Assembly (NCBI GenBank): GCA_963807735.1
Contig: CAWEDI010000018.1
Location: 186,001 to 250,000 of the forward strand
Reading direction: 5' to 3'
DNA: 64,000 nucleotides
Origin: Roseiarcus sp963807735
GTDB lineage: Bacteria > Pseudomonadota > Alphaproteobacteria > Rhizobiales > Beijerinckiaceae
Shown: piece after piece, positions 37,117-44,746 of the stretch
Numbering within the stretch: position 1 is the stretch's first letter
Layout: each line of letters starts with the position of its first letter
The notes under the pieces: generated by a model
What the model saw: the letters and a program-made list of their open reading frames with translations, nothing else
Told to the model about the DNA's origin: nothing
Database searches by the model: none
Position numbers and translations under genes: made by a program

Positions 37117-38385
37117 ATGAAGTCCCTCACCCTCCTGCGCGAGGCCGTCCGCGACCCGCGCCTCGCGCTGATGCTGGCGCTCGGCTATTCCTCGGGCCTG
37201 CCGTTCCTGCTGATCTTCTCGACGCAATCGGCGTGGCTGCGCGAGGCGGGCGTGTCGAAGGGCGACATCGGGCTGATGAGCTATTGCGCGCTGGCGTTCT
37301 CGTTCAAGTTCCTGTGGGCGCCGATCATCGACCGTTTCGACGTTCCCGGCCTCGCGCGGCGGCTCGGGCGGCGGCGGGCGTGGATGATCGTCGCGCAGAT
37401 CGGCGTCGCCGCCGGACTTGCCGGCCTCGCCTTCGCCGAGCCGGCCGAGACGCTCGCCTGGAGCATCGGCTTTGCGGCGCTGACCGCCTTCGCCGCGGCG
37501 ACACAGGACGTCACCATCGACGGCTGGCGCATCGACGCCGCCCCGCCGGAACGGCAAGGGCTGATGACGGCCGTCTACAGCCTCGGCTACCGGCTGGCGA
37601 TGATCTGCGCTGGAGCGGGGGCGCTCTATCTCGCCGATTTCAGCGGTTGGCGGCTCGCCTATCTGGTCATGTCGGCGCTGACTCTCGTCGGCATAGTCGC
37701 CTGCCTGCTGTCGCCGCGCATGGATCGCGCGACGACGGGTCCGGCGCCGACGTTCAAAACCTCGTTCGTCGCGCCGCTCGCCGATCTCGTCCGCCGCCAC
37801 GCCGCGATGATCGTCCCGATCCTGTTGCTGGTCGCCCTGTATCGGCTGCCCGATTTCGTCTCCGGCGTGATGGCGAACCCGCTTTACATCGACCTCGGAT
37901 TCACCAAATCCGACATCGCCACCGTCTCGAAACTTTACGGCGTCTGGATCGGCATCGCCGGCGCGTTCGCCGGCGGCTGGCTGACGGGAACGCTCGGACT
38001 GATGCCGACGCTGCTGATCGGCGGCGTGGCGGCGTCAGCCTCGCACTTGTCGCTGGCCTATCTCGCCGGCCACCCCGGCCGGCTCGACCTGCTGACCCTT
38101 GCCGTCAGCGTCGAGAGTTTCGCCGGCGGCTTCGCCGGGGCGGCGCTGATCGCATATATGTCGTCGCTGGTGTCGCCGGCCTATGCCGCCACGCAGTACG
38201 CTTTGCTGTCCTCGCTCTACGCGCTGCCGGGAAAATTCATCGGCGGCCTCTCCGGCTTCATGGTCGAGGCGATGGGCTATCCCCGGTTTTTCGCAACGAC
38301 GGCGTTGATCGGGCTGCCCGTCGCGTTGCTCTGCCTGTTCGTCTGGCGGTTGACGGCGCCCGCACCGAAGCCGGTGGAGGCGTGA
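37117..38385 (+). CDS. AmpG-like MFS permease
   Basis: The 422-residue protein has about 12 hydrophobic spans and the AmpG signature text 'YSSGLPFLLIFSTQSAWLREAGVSKGDIGLMSY', 'KFLWAPIIDRFDVPGLARRLGRRRAWM' and 'TQDVTIDGWRIDAAPPERQGL'. AmpG imports anhydro-muropeptides from periplasm to cytoplasm during wall recycling and can influence beta-lactamase induction. No ampC, ampR or nagZ gene lies beside it. The N-acetylglucosamine locus in the same window could process part of its product, but this is inference. Length is shorter than E. coli AmpG (491), as is common in alphaproteobacteria. Confidence 0.88.
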   Translation: MKSLTLLREAVRDPRLALMLALGYSSGLPFLLIFSTQSAWLREAGVSKGDIGLMSYCALAFSFKFLWAPIIDRFDVPGLARRLGRRRAWMIVAQIGVAAGLAGLAFAEPAETLAWSIGFAALTAFAAATQDVTIDGWRIDAAPPERQGLMTAVYSLGYRLAMICAGAGALYLADFSGWRLAYLVMSALTLVGIVACLLSPRMDRATTGPAPTFKTSFVAPLADLVRRHAAMIVPILLLVALYRLPDFVSGVMANPLYIDLGFTKSDIATVSKLYGVWIGIAGAFAGGWLTGTLGLMPTLLIGGVAASASHLSLAYLAGHPGRLDLLTLAVSVESFAGGFAGAALIAYMSSLVSPAYAATQYALLSSLYALPGKFIGGLSGFMVEAMGYPRFFATTALIGLPVALLCLFVWRLTAPAPKPVEA

Positions 38386-38430
38386 CGCCGTCGGCCAGAG
38401 CGTCTTGTATCTGGAGAAAGCGCGGACGCC

Positions 38431-38655
38431 TCAAAAGCCCGCGGCTTTGTTGTAGGCGTCCCCGTCGCCCTTGCACTTCTTGATCTCGGCGCTTCGCTCT
38501 TTCCCCTTCAGATCGGGATGAGCCTGAGTCACCAGGGCCCCACAGGCGACCCTGGCGTTGTGCTTGAGCATATTCATCGCTTGCGCCGAACCTGTCAGAA
38601 GTCCGACCGTCGCCGCCACCGCAATGGCAAAGTTCACCAGGCTTGTTTTCGCCAT
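38431..38655 (-). CDS. Small secreted protein (74 residues)
   Basis: The product has a signal peptide ('SLVNFAIAVAATVGLLTGSAQA', cleavage near residue 26) and a mature part of about 48 residues with two Cys and several Lys/Asp ('CGALVTQAHPDLKGKERSAEIKKCKGDGDAYNKAAGF'-like content). A PsiF-like or small periplasmic helix is possible, but I cannot assign a family. The start follows 'gggggaga'. It is convergent with the AmpG-like gene. The larger frame to 40329 is the shadow of the methyltransferase gene on the other strand. Confidence 0.6.
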   Translation of the reverse strand: MAKTSLVNFAIAVAATVGLLTGSAQAMNMLKHNARVACGALVTQAHPDLKGKERSAEIKKCKGDGDAYNKAAGF

Positions 38656-38853
38656 TTCGAAGTCTCCCCCTGAATGATCCAACATCGCGGCAATGACCCC
38701 ATACTTCGACCAAATCCTGAAAATGGCAAGCACGAAACTGTCAGGTTTCGATTGCCAATCTCCAGATCTGGCCGAGGCCCCTCTCACGACGAAGCAGCCC
38801 CGGCTTGCCAGCGGCCGCCGGGTTCGTGACAATCCCGCTAGGGGAGAACGGAC

Positions 38854-40419
38854 ATGAACGATCAGAGCGCAGGCCGGCGCGGCGGCCGGGAGGCGCGGCG
38901 GGCGATGCGCGCCGCACCGCTCGCGGAGGAGACGCGTCCAGTACGGCCGGGCATGGAGGGCGGGCGCTATCGGCCGCTCGACGACGCCGACATCCTCAAG
39001 GTGCATCACGCGGCGCTTCGCCTGCTTGCCGAGGTCGGCCTCGCCGACGCGCCACCGTCCGGCGTCGAAATTCTCATGCGCGCCGGCTGCGAGATGAGCC
39101 CGGCGGGGCGGCTGCTGTTCCCGGCTTCGCTGGTCGAGGACACGCTCGCCAAGGCGGGGCGGCGGTTTCCGCTCCACGGCCAGAACCCCCGTCACGACAT
39201 GGAGCCGTGGGGCAAACGCGTTTACTTCGGCACCGCCGGGGCGGCGGTCAACATCGTCGAGCCCGACGGTCGCTATCGTCACTCGACGATCCGCGACCTC
39301 TACGACATTGGCCGGGTGGTCGATGCGCTGGAGCACATCCACTTCTTCCAGCGCACCGTGGTGCCGCGCGATCTGCCCGATCCGTTCGACATGGATTTCA
39401 ACACCGCCTACGCCTGCGTTTCCGCGACCACCAAACATGTCGGCACGAGCTTCGTGAACCCGCGCCATGTGCAAGCCTCGCTGGAGATGCTGCACGCGAT
39501 CTCCGGCGGCGAGGCGAAATGGCGCGAGCGGCCGTTCGTCAGCCAGTCGAACTGTTTTGTCGTGCCGCCGATGAAATTCGCCACCGACGCCTGCCGCTGC
39601 CTCGAAGCCGCGGTCGCCGGCGGCATGCCGGTGCTGCTGCTGTCGGCAGGCCAGGCGGGGGCGACGGCGCCGGCCTCGCTCGCCGGGGCGCTGGCGCAGG
39701 AGGTGGCGGAGGTGCTGGCGGGGCTGGTCTACGTCAACGCGATTCTGCCAGGGCATCCCGCGATCTTCGGCCTCTGGTGCTTCGTCTCGGATCTGCGCAC
39801 CGGCGCCATGTCGGGCGGCAGCCCGGAGCAGGCGCTTTTGTCGGCGATGGCCGGGCAGATGGCGCATTTCTACGATCTCACCGGCGGCACCGCCTCCGGC
39901 ATGACCGACTCCAAGGTCGCCGATGCGCAATCCGGCGCCGAGAAGGCGCTCAATCACGCGCTCGTCGGGGCCTCCGGCGCCAATCTGATCTACGAATCCG
40001 CCGGAATGCACGCCAGCCTGCTCGGCTTCAGCCTGGAGAGCCTTGTCATCGACAACGACATCATCGGCGCGACGCAGCGCACGATCCGTGGCGTCCGCGT
40101 CGACGACGAAACGCTGTCGTTCGAGACCATCCGCGACGTGTGCCTGCACGGCCCCGGCCATTATCTCGGCGCCGAGCAGACGCTGCGGCTGATGGAGCGC
40201 GACTACGTCTACCCGCTGGTCGGCGACCGGCGCAGTCCCAACGAATGGGCCGAGACCGGCGCGCGCGATGCGCTGTCGCGGGCGCAGGAGAAGGTCGGCG
40301 GCATTCTTCACGGCCATTGGCCCGACCACATTCCCGACGCGCTCGACGACGGCTTGCGGGCGAGCGGCCGCATCAAACTGCCTCGCGAGCAGATGCGGGC
40401 CCCCGCAGGGACAGAGTAA
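38854..40419 (+). CDS. MttB-like (non-pyrrolysine) methyltransferase
   Basis: The 521-residue product aligns by eye with the trimethylamine methyltransferase (MttB) superfamily: 'LLAEVGLADAPPSGVEIL', 'YFGTAGAAVNIVEPDGRYRHSTIRDL', 'HFFQRTVVPRD', 'MPVLLLSAGQAGATAPASLAGAL' and 'GGTASGMTDSKVADAQSGAEKAL'. There is no in-frame TAG, so it is a non-pyrrolysine member, as in glycine-betaine or carnitine demethylases that methylate a corrinoid protein. No corrinoid-binding protein or corrinoid reductase lies nearby. The start follows 'aggggaga'. Substrate and partner are unknown. Similar solitary genes are common in Hyphomicrobiales. Confidence 0.88.
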   Translation: MNDQSAGRRGGREARRAMRAAPLAEETRPVRPGMEGGRYRPLDDADILKVHHAALRLLAEVGLADAPPSGVEILMRAGCEMSPAGRLLFPASLVEDTLAKAGRRFPLHGQNPRHDMEPWGKRVYFGTAGAAVNIVEPDGRYRHSTIRDLYDIGRVVDALEHIHFFQRTVVPRDLPDPFDMDFNTAYACVSATTKHVGTSFVNPRHVQASLEMLHAISGGEAKWRERPFVSQSNCFVVPPMKFATDACRCLEAAVAGGMPVLLLSAGQAGATAPASLAGALAQEVAEVLAGLVYVNAILPGHPAIFGLWCFVSDLRTGAMSGGSPEQALLSAMAGQMAHFYDLTGGTASGMTDSKVADAQSGAEKALNHALVGASGANLIYESAGMHASLLGFSLESLVIDNDIIGATQRTIRGVRVDDETLSFETIRDVCLHGPGHYLGAEQTLRLMERDYVYPLVGDRRSPNEWAETGARDALSRAQEKVGGILHGHWPDHIPDALDDGLRASGRIKLPREQMRAPAGTE

Positions 40420-40543
40420 GCTCGCCGCGCCGTCGTCTGCGCGGGGTGACGCTCAACGCGCGAGCGGCCGTTTGGCGGGTTCGCACCTTGAAAGCGCCAT
40501 CTCGTCCCGCTACCGCGATCCGTCGAAATCGGGGAAACAACTG

Positions 40544-41623
40544 ATGCGCGAATCGCAGCGCGTCGCGTCGCCTGGCGCGGCAAGCCTCATGGCGTCGGAC
40601 TTGATGAGCGCGGCGGTCGTGACCGCGCGCGAGGACAATTCGGTGCGCGAGGCGGCGCGGCGAATGTTGGAGCATGGCTTCGGCGCCACGCCGGTGGTCT
40701 CTGTTTCCGGAGCGCCGATCGGCATGGTGAGCGACGGCGACCTGCTTGGCCACCGTCAGCGCGATCCGCGTCGGGAATGGTGGCTCGATCTACTGGCGAA
40801 TGGCGCCGCGGATGTTGCGCGGCCGCGCTTCGTCGACGATCGTCCGGTGCGCGAGGTGATGAGCGCGCCGCTCATCACCATCGCGCCGCGCACGCCGGTC
40901 GCCGAAATCGCCGCTCTGATGCGGCTCAATCATGTCAAGCGACTGCCGGTGGTCGCGGACGGCGCGCTCGTCGGGATCGTCAGCCGCGCCGACCTGATCG
41001 GTCTCGTCGAAACGCTGACCCCGCCGACGGCGGGGAAGGAAGGGAACGGGCTCCTCGAGTTTCTGGAGGGTCTGATCGGCGGCGCATCGCTGCGAGGCGC
41101 TCCGGCGCGTCGACCGGCAGCACGAATGACGGCCGCCAAACCCCGGGCGCCGGAGTTCACGGCGGCGGCGTTCCGTCAGGAGGCGCAAGACTTCGAGGCC
41201 GGGCGGCAAGCGCGGCTGGAGCAGGAGCGCGCGGCCGCGCTGCTGAAACGGCAGAGCGAGCTCAAGACGGTGTTGCAGGCGCACGTCAACGAAACGCTGT
41301 GGCGCGACCTTCTCGACCACGCCGAAGCGGCGGCCGTGCGCGGCGAAAGCGAGATGCAAATGCTGCAGTTCCCCTGCGCGCTCTGCACCGACGGCGGCCG
41401 CATGATCGACGTGCATGAAGCGGGCTGGGAGTCGACGCTGCGCGGCGAGCCGACCGAGATTTATGCGCGCTGGCGCGATGAATTGCAGCCGGTGGGGTTT
41501 CGCCTCGACGCCCGCATCGTTGGCTGGGACACGCAAGGCGCCATCGCGGAAGCCGGGCTGTTCCTGCAATGGGGAGCAAAAGACCTAAGCTCTCAGGGCG
41601 CCGCCCCCTCGAACACTGCCTGA
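40544..41623 (+). CDS. CBS-pair protein with fused uncharacterised C-terminal domain
   Basis: Residues 15-70 and 102-160 are two CBS motifs ('LMASDLMSAAVVTAREDNSVREAARRM' and 'VREVMSAPLITIAPRTPVAEIAALMRLNHVKRLPVV'), which bind adenine nucleotides. After a charged helix (195-245) comes a domain with 'MQMLQFPCALCTDGGRMID' and 'WESTLRGEPTEIYARWRDELQPVGFRLDARIVGW', which I recall as a stand-alone small protein in Bradyrhizobium relatives. The fusion looks unusual. I start at the ATG at 40544; the frame is open to 40268. Its last 31 bases overlap the convergent glycerophosphodiesterase gene. Confidence 0.85.
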   Translation: MRESQRVASPGAASLMASDLMSAAVVTAREDNSVREAARRMLEHGFGATPVVSVSGAPIGMVSDGDLLGHRQRDPRREWWLDLLANGAADVARPRFVDDRPVREVMSAPLITIAPRTPVAEIAALMRLNHVKRLPVVADGALVGIVSRADLIGLVETLTPPTAGKEGNGLLEFLEGLIGGASLRGAPARRPAARMTAAKPRAPEFTAAAFRQEAQDFEAGRQARLEQERAAALLKRQSELKTVLQAHVNETLWRDLLDHAEAAAVRGESEMQMLQFPCALCTDGGRMIDVHEAGWESTLRGEPTEIYARWRDELQPVGFRLDARIVGWDTQGAIAEAGLFLQWGAKDLSSQGAAPSNTA

Positions 41624-42330
41624 TCGGCAAATTCCCGCACGCGCGCCCATTGCGCGGGCTGGCGCACCGTCCAGGCCATCACCGGCAACTGGGCGAGCGC
41701 GCGCAGCAACGTCGGCGTCGCGTGTGGCAGGTCGTCGACCGCCCAGGAAAGAAAGTCGGGCCGCGTGCGCTCGATATGGGCGAAGGTCGCGCAGATCCGC
41801 TTTTGCGCCGGCGAGAGCGCGGCGAAATAAGGGTCGTCGTAGCGCGCCTCGGCGACGACGCCGAGCGGGCGCCGGGCGCCCGAAGCGCGCAGAAAGGCGA
41901 TCACGTCGGGGTCGAAGCTCTTGAAAGCCAATGGGCCGGCGTAATCGGCCGAGATCGCAGCCGCGCGCGCGGCGAGCCGGGTGTCGCCGTCGAAACCGCT
42001 CTTGATTTCGCAGATCAGCGGCGTCCGGCCGGCGACTGCGGTCAGGAGTTCGGCGAGCGTTGGAACGGGCTCGTCGGCGCCGTGCAGGCGCAAGGTCCGT
42101 AACGTCGGCAGTGTGAGTTCGGCGATCTCGCCACGTCCGCCGGTAACGCGCTCGACCGTTTCGTCGTGAAAGACGACCGCTTCGCCATCGGCGGTGCGGC
42201 GGACGTCGCATTCGATGGCGAAGCCCGCATCGAGGGCGGCGCGGGCGGCGGCGAGCGAATTCTCCGGGCGGCCGGGGCCGTGCCAACCGCGATGGGCGAT
42301 CGGGCGCGCGACCAGCCAGCCGAAGCTCAA
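41593..42330 (-). CDS. Glycerophosphodiester phosphodiesterase (GDPD)
   Basis: The 245-residue product is a GDPD TIM barrel with 'IAHRGWHGPGRPENSLAAARAALDAG', 'ECDVRRTADGEAVVFHDETVERV' and the acid-base and metal residues His and Glu in these blocks, as in UgpQ. It hydrolyses glycerophosphodiesters to glycerol-3-phosphate and an alcohol in the cytoplasm. It overlaps the upstream RidA gene by 4 bases (ATGA), so the pair is an operon. Its 3' end overlaps the convergent CBS gene by 31 bases. Confidence 0.92.
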   Translation of the reverse strand: MSFGWLVARPIAHRGWHGPGRPENSLAAARAALDAGFAIECDVRRTADGEAVVFHDETVERVTGGRGEIAELTLPTLRTLRLHGADEPVPTLAELLTAVAGRTPLICEIKSGFDGDTRLAARAAAISADYAGPLAFKSFDPDVIAFLRASGARRPLGVVAEARYDDPYFAALSPAQKRICATFAHIERTRPDFLSWAVDDLPHATPTLLRALAQLPVMAWTVRQPAQWARVREFADQAVFEGAAP

Positions 42331-42800
42331 GGCGCGATCTCGAACAGCCCCTCGACCTCGCAGATCGCGTTGGCCGGCAGATGCGCGACGCCGATCGTGG
42401 TGCGGGCGTGGCGGCCCTTGTCGCCAAACACTTCGGCGATGAGGTCGGAGGCGCCGTTCATCGCCGCCGGCAGCGCCTCGTGCCCGCCCTCGACGGCGAA
42501 GAAGCCGCCGAGACGGACGACGCGGGCGACCCGATCGAGATCGCCGACCACGGCCTTGACTTGCGCCAGCACGTTGATGGCGGCGAGCCGGGCGGCCTCC
42601 TTGGCGGCTTCGAGCGGCGCGCCCGGCTTGAGCTTGCCGACATGCGCCGGGGCGAGCTTGCCGTCGGGGCCGAAAGGAAGCTGGCCCGAGACGACGACGA
42701 GCGTCCCCGACTTGACCGCGCCGACGTAATTGGCGACCGGCGCCGCGGGGGTCGGCAGGGCGACGCCAAGGGCGGCGAGGCGATCTTCGATGGCGGACAT
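42327..42800 (-). CDS. RidA-family protein (YjgF/YER057c/UK114)
   Basis: The 157-residue product has 'NYVGAVKSGTLVVVSGQLPFGPDGKL', 'AARLAAINVLAQVKAVVGDLDRVARVVRLGGFFAVE' and 'HARTTIGVAHLPANAICEVEGLFEI'. The Arg in 'HART' corresponds to the imine-binding Arg of RidA, and the C-terminal Glu to its catalytic Glu. RidA hydrolyses reactive enamine/imine intermediates such as 2-aminoacrylate. The protein is longer than E. coli RidA (128), as in the longer alphaproteobacterial subgroup. First gene of a two-gene unit with the phosphodiesterase. Confidence 0.9.
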   Translation of the reverse strand: MSAIEDRLAALGVALPTPAAPVANYVGAVKSGTLVVVSGQLPFGPDGKLAPAHVGKLKPGAPLEAAKEAARLAAINVLAQVKAVVGDLDRVARVVRLGGFFAVEGGHEALPAAMNGASDLIAEVFGDKGRHARTTIGVAHLPANAICEVEGLFEIAP

Positions 42801-42878
42801 TCTTCGCTCCCGGCTAAAGCGCGCGCGAGTCGCGCGGATGCGGGTCTCTTAGCAGGACGGCGAGGCGGGGAGCAGGCG

Positions 42879-42916
42879 AAAAAAGAGCCCGGCGCAGGTT
42901 CCCCCGCGCCGGGCTC
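42879..42916 (-). terminator. Rho-independent terminator for the small secreted protein gene
   Basis: On the minus strand, the perfect 11-base arms gagcccggcgc and gcgccgggctc enclose a short C/G-rich loop and are followed by six T residues. It lies 13 bases after the stop codon of the gene at 42930-43193. Confidence 0.9.
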
Positions 42917-42929
42917 GCAAGTCTTCAGA

Positions 42930-43193
42930 TCACCAGCGGCAGACGCGCACGCCCCACGGGTTGATCCAGCAATGGCGATGGCGCCAACCCCAATACGGTC
43001 CGGGACCGCCCCATCCCCAGGGACGGTTCGGGTGCCAATGACCCCAGCGATCCCACCAGACGTGATCGACGTTCGGGCTGACGTCGGATGCGGCCGGCGC
43101 GGACAGCGTGAACGCCTCCGCGGGCGCGGCGACCGCCAAAAGCAGCGCGCCGGCGGCGACCGCGGCGAGAATTGTCGATTGCAGCAGTTTCAT
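42930..43193 (-). CDS. Small secreted Trp/His-rich protein
   Basis: The 87-residue product has a signal peptide ('KLLQSTILAAVAAGALLLAVAAPAEA', cleavage near 27) and a mature part rich in Trp, His, Gly and Pro ('VDHVWWDRWGHWHPNRPWGWGG', then 'WGWRHRHCWINPWGVRVCRW') with two cysteines near the end. Similar short secreted proteins are common in Hyphomicrobiales, but their function is unknown; a metal-binding or matrix role is conceivable. The start at 43193 follows a perfect 'aggagg'. It is a single-gene unit with its own terminator. Confidence 0.75.
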   Translation of the reverse strand: MKLLQSTILAAVAAGALLLAVAAPAEAFTLSAPAASDVSPNVDHVWWDRWGHWHPNRPWGWGGPGPYWGWRHRHCWINPWGVRVCRW

Positions 43194-43357
43194 ACGTTTC
43201 CTCCTGTAAAGGGCCGGAACTACACGGCTGAGGCTGCACGTCGAGCGATGAACTCTCACTGAACGGAGTATGGCGAGATCGCGAGCGGTCGGCGGCTTTG
43301 GTCAAAAATGCGTCGCCGACGCGGCATGTGAGCGACGATTACGAGGCGACGAGTCTC

Positions 43358-43633
43358 TCAGTCCGATTCGCCTGCGGCGACTTTCTCAGCGAGCCAGACT
43401 TTGATGAGGGATTGGTAGGGAACGTCGCGTTTGTTGGCGGCGATCTTGATCCGCTCCAGCAGGCTGAGCGGCAGCCGCAGCGAAATTGACGCCTTGCTCG
43501 GCTCCAAGTTCGCCAAGCGCACCCTCTCCGCCTTCGACCAGTCAATTTCGTCAACGGAGTTGGTTCGCTCCCAATAGGCGCGTTCGTCCGCCTCGTCGCG
43601 AAAGCTCCGGATGGGCTCAGCGGCTTTGGGCAT
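43358..43633 (-). CDS. brnA: BrnA-family antitoxin
   Basis: The 91-residue product has a charged N-terminal half that would neutralise the toxin and a C-terminal ribbon-helix-helix region 'KASISLRLPLSLLERIKIAANKRDVPYQSLIKVWLAEKV', typical for BrnA. It overlaps the toxin gene by 17 bases, toxin first, as is usual for brnTA. It would repress the operon by binding near the promoter. The 'LRLP..LLERIK' ribbon is well conserved. Confidence 0.85.
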   Translation of the reverse strand: MPKAAEPIRSFRDEADERAYWERTNSVDEIDWSKAERVRLANLEPSKASISLRLPLSLLERIKIAANKRDVPYQSLIKVWLAEKVAAGESD

Positions 43634-43919
43634 AGAGGGCTCGCTCCTTGCTGCTCATGTCGCGGGCGGAGATGATGCGGATCAACGTTCCGTTCGCCCG
43701 GATCATAAACGTCATGTGAAGGCGGCGACCAACGATCGTAACGCCGAGCGCGTGAAATCGGTTTTCCGCGTCGCTGTAACGGGTATCGCTTGTCACGATC
43801 AGCGGCGCATTGAAGAAAGCTTCCTCGGCCTCGGCTTGCTGCACGTCGTGCTTATCGACGCTTTCGCGCGCGTTGCCGGCGTCCCATTGGAAGCCGACTA
43901 ATCGCGCCCAATCTATCAT
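43617..43919 (-). CDS. brnT: BrnT-family toxin (RelE-fold ribonuclease)
   Basis: The 100-residue product shows the BrnT layout: 'FQWDAGNARESVDKHDVQQAEAEEAFF', 'DTRYSDAENRFHALG' and 'IRIISARDMSSKERALYAQ'. BrnT toxins are RelE-like ribonucleases that inhibit translation. The catalytic pair Lys/Arg is in 'IISARDMS' and the His/Glu region. It is the first gene of the two-gene module, with an A+T-rich promoter and a short palindrome directly upstream. Confidence 0.88.
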   Translation of the reverse strand: MIDWARLVGFQWDAGNARESVDKHDVQQAEAEEAFFNAPLIVTSDTRYSDAENRFHALGVTIVGRRLHMTFMIRANGTLIRIISARDMSSKERALYAQSR

Positions 43920-43937
43920 TCGTGCATATTTTCACGA
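43920..43937 (-). promoter_or_regulatory. Candidate brnTA operator at the toxin start
   Basis: The 5-base arms tcgtg (43920-43924) and cacga (43933-43937) with an 8-base A/T-rich spacer lie directly upstream of the brnT start codon, in an A+T-rich stretch containing 'ttgtcg' about 20-25 bases further upstream on the coding strand. BrnA-like antitoxins autoregulate from such sites; the assignment is inferred. Confidence 0.4.
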
Positions 43938-44062
43938 TATACCATAATCGACAAGCGCAAACCGCGATTCCGGGCGGTCCGCTTGTATTCGGCGCCTCTA
44001 GCGCCTAGGTTCGGCTATAGATAGCAATGCGCCCTGCGAGGCGCGGGCAAGGGATGGTCGCC

Positions 44063-44299
44063 ATGGGTAGCATGAGCATTTGGCATTGGATGCTGTTCGG
44101 AGCCGTCGCCCTCCTCCTTTTTGGCGGCAAGGGCAAGATTTCCGATATCATGGGCGATGTCGCCAAGGGCATCAAATCCTTCAAGAAGGGCATGAGCGAG
44201 GAGGACGAGACGCCCGTCGTCACGCCGGCGCCGACGTCCCGGACGTTGGAGACCCGCGCTCCCTCGACGGAAGTTGGCGAGAAGCAGAAGGTCGGCTGA
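44063..44299 (+). CDS. tatA: Twin-arginine translocase subunit TatA
   Basis: The 78-residue product has the TatA pattern: a short N-terminal transmembrane helix 'IWHWMLFGAVALLLFGGKGKI' with the conserved 'FG' hinge, followed by an amphipathic helix 'ISDIMGDVAKGIKSFKKGM' and an acidic tail. TatA oligomers form the pore for folded Tat substrates. The ATG at 44063 lies about 9 bases after 'aaggg' and gives the family N-terminus; in-frame ATGs at 44027 and 44054 would add extra basic residues. tatB starts 57 bases downstream. Putative Tat substrates in this window are at 57625 and 58048. Confidence 0.92.
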   Translation: MGSMSIWHWMLFGAVALLLFGGKGKISDIMGDVAKGIKSFKKGMSEEDETPVVTPAPTSRTLETRAPSTEVGEKQKVG

Positions 44300-44356
44300 A
44301 GCCGCCGCCCTCTTCCGTTTTCGCCGTTGGTCGGCTAAGCGGGCGGCGGGTGCCCC

Positions 44357-44746
44357 ATGTTTGATTTAGACGCCGGCAAACTTGTTGTCTTCGGCATCGT
44401 CGCGCTTGCGGTGATCCCGCCGAAGGACTTGCCGCGCGTGCTGCGCACCGTCGGCAAATATGTCGGCCAGATGCGGCGCATGGCCTCTGACTTCCAAGGT
44501 CAGTTCATGGACGCCATGAAAGAGGTCGAGCTTGAAAGCGTCAAGAAGGAGATCGCGGAGATCAACGAGGCCTCGAAGATCGACACCTCGTTCGACCCGG
44601 CGGCCCTGATGCGCGACAACATGCAGAAAGCCGTCGATGCGAAGCCGCCGAGCGTGTATGAGACCGTGACCGTCGACCCGCCGGCCGCCATCGCGCCGCC
44701 GCAGCCGAGCCCCGAGCCGGAAAAGACCCCCGCCAGCCCGACATGA
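44357..44746 (+). CDS. tatB: Twin-arginine translocase subunit TatB
   Basis: The 129-residue product starts with 'MFDLDAGKLVVFGIVALAVIPPKDLPRVLRTVGKYVGQMRRM', the TatB N-terminal helix with the conserved Pro ('PPKDLPR') followed by a longer amphipathic helix and a Pro-rich tail. TatB with TatC recognises twin-arginine signal peptides. It overlaps tatC by 4 bases (ATGA). Confidence 0.92.
   Translation: MFDLDAGKLVVFGIVALAVIPPKDLPRVLRTVGKYVGQMRRMASDFQGQFMDAMKEVELESVKKEIAEINEASKIDTSFDPAALMRDNMQKAVDAKPPSVYETVTVDPPAAIAPPQPSPEPEKTPASPT

Noticed and set aside
38854..40419. Possible pyrrolysine-containing trimethylamine methyltransferase
   Set aside because: The frame has no internal TAG and no pyl genes are nearby, so it is a non-pyrrolysine MttB homologue.
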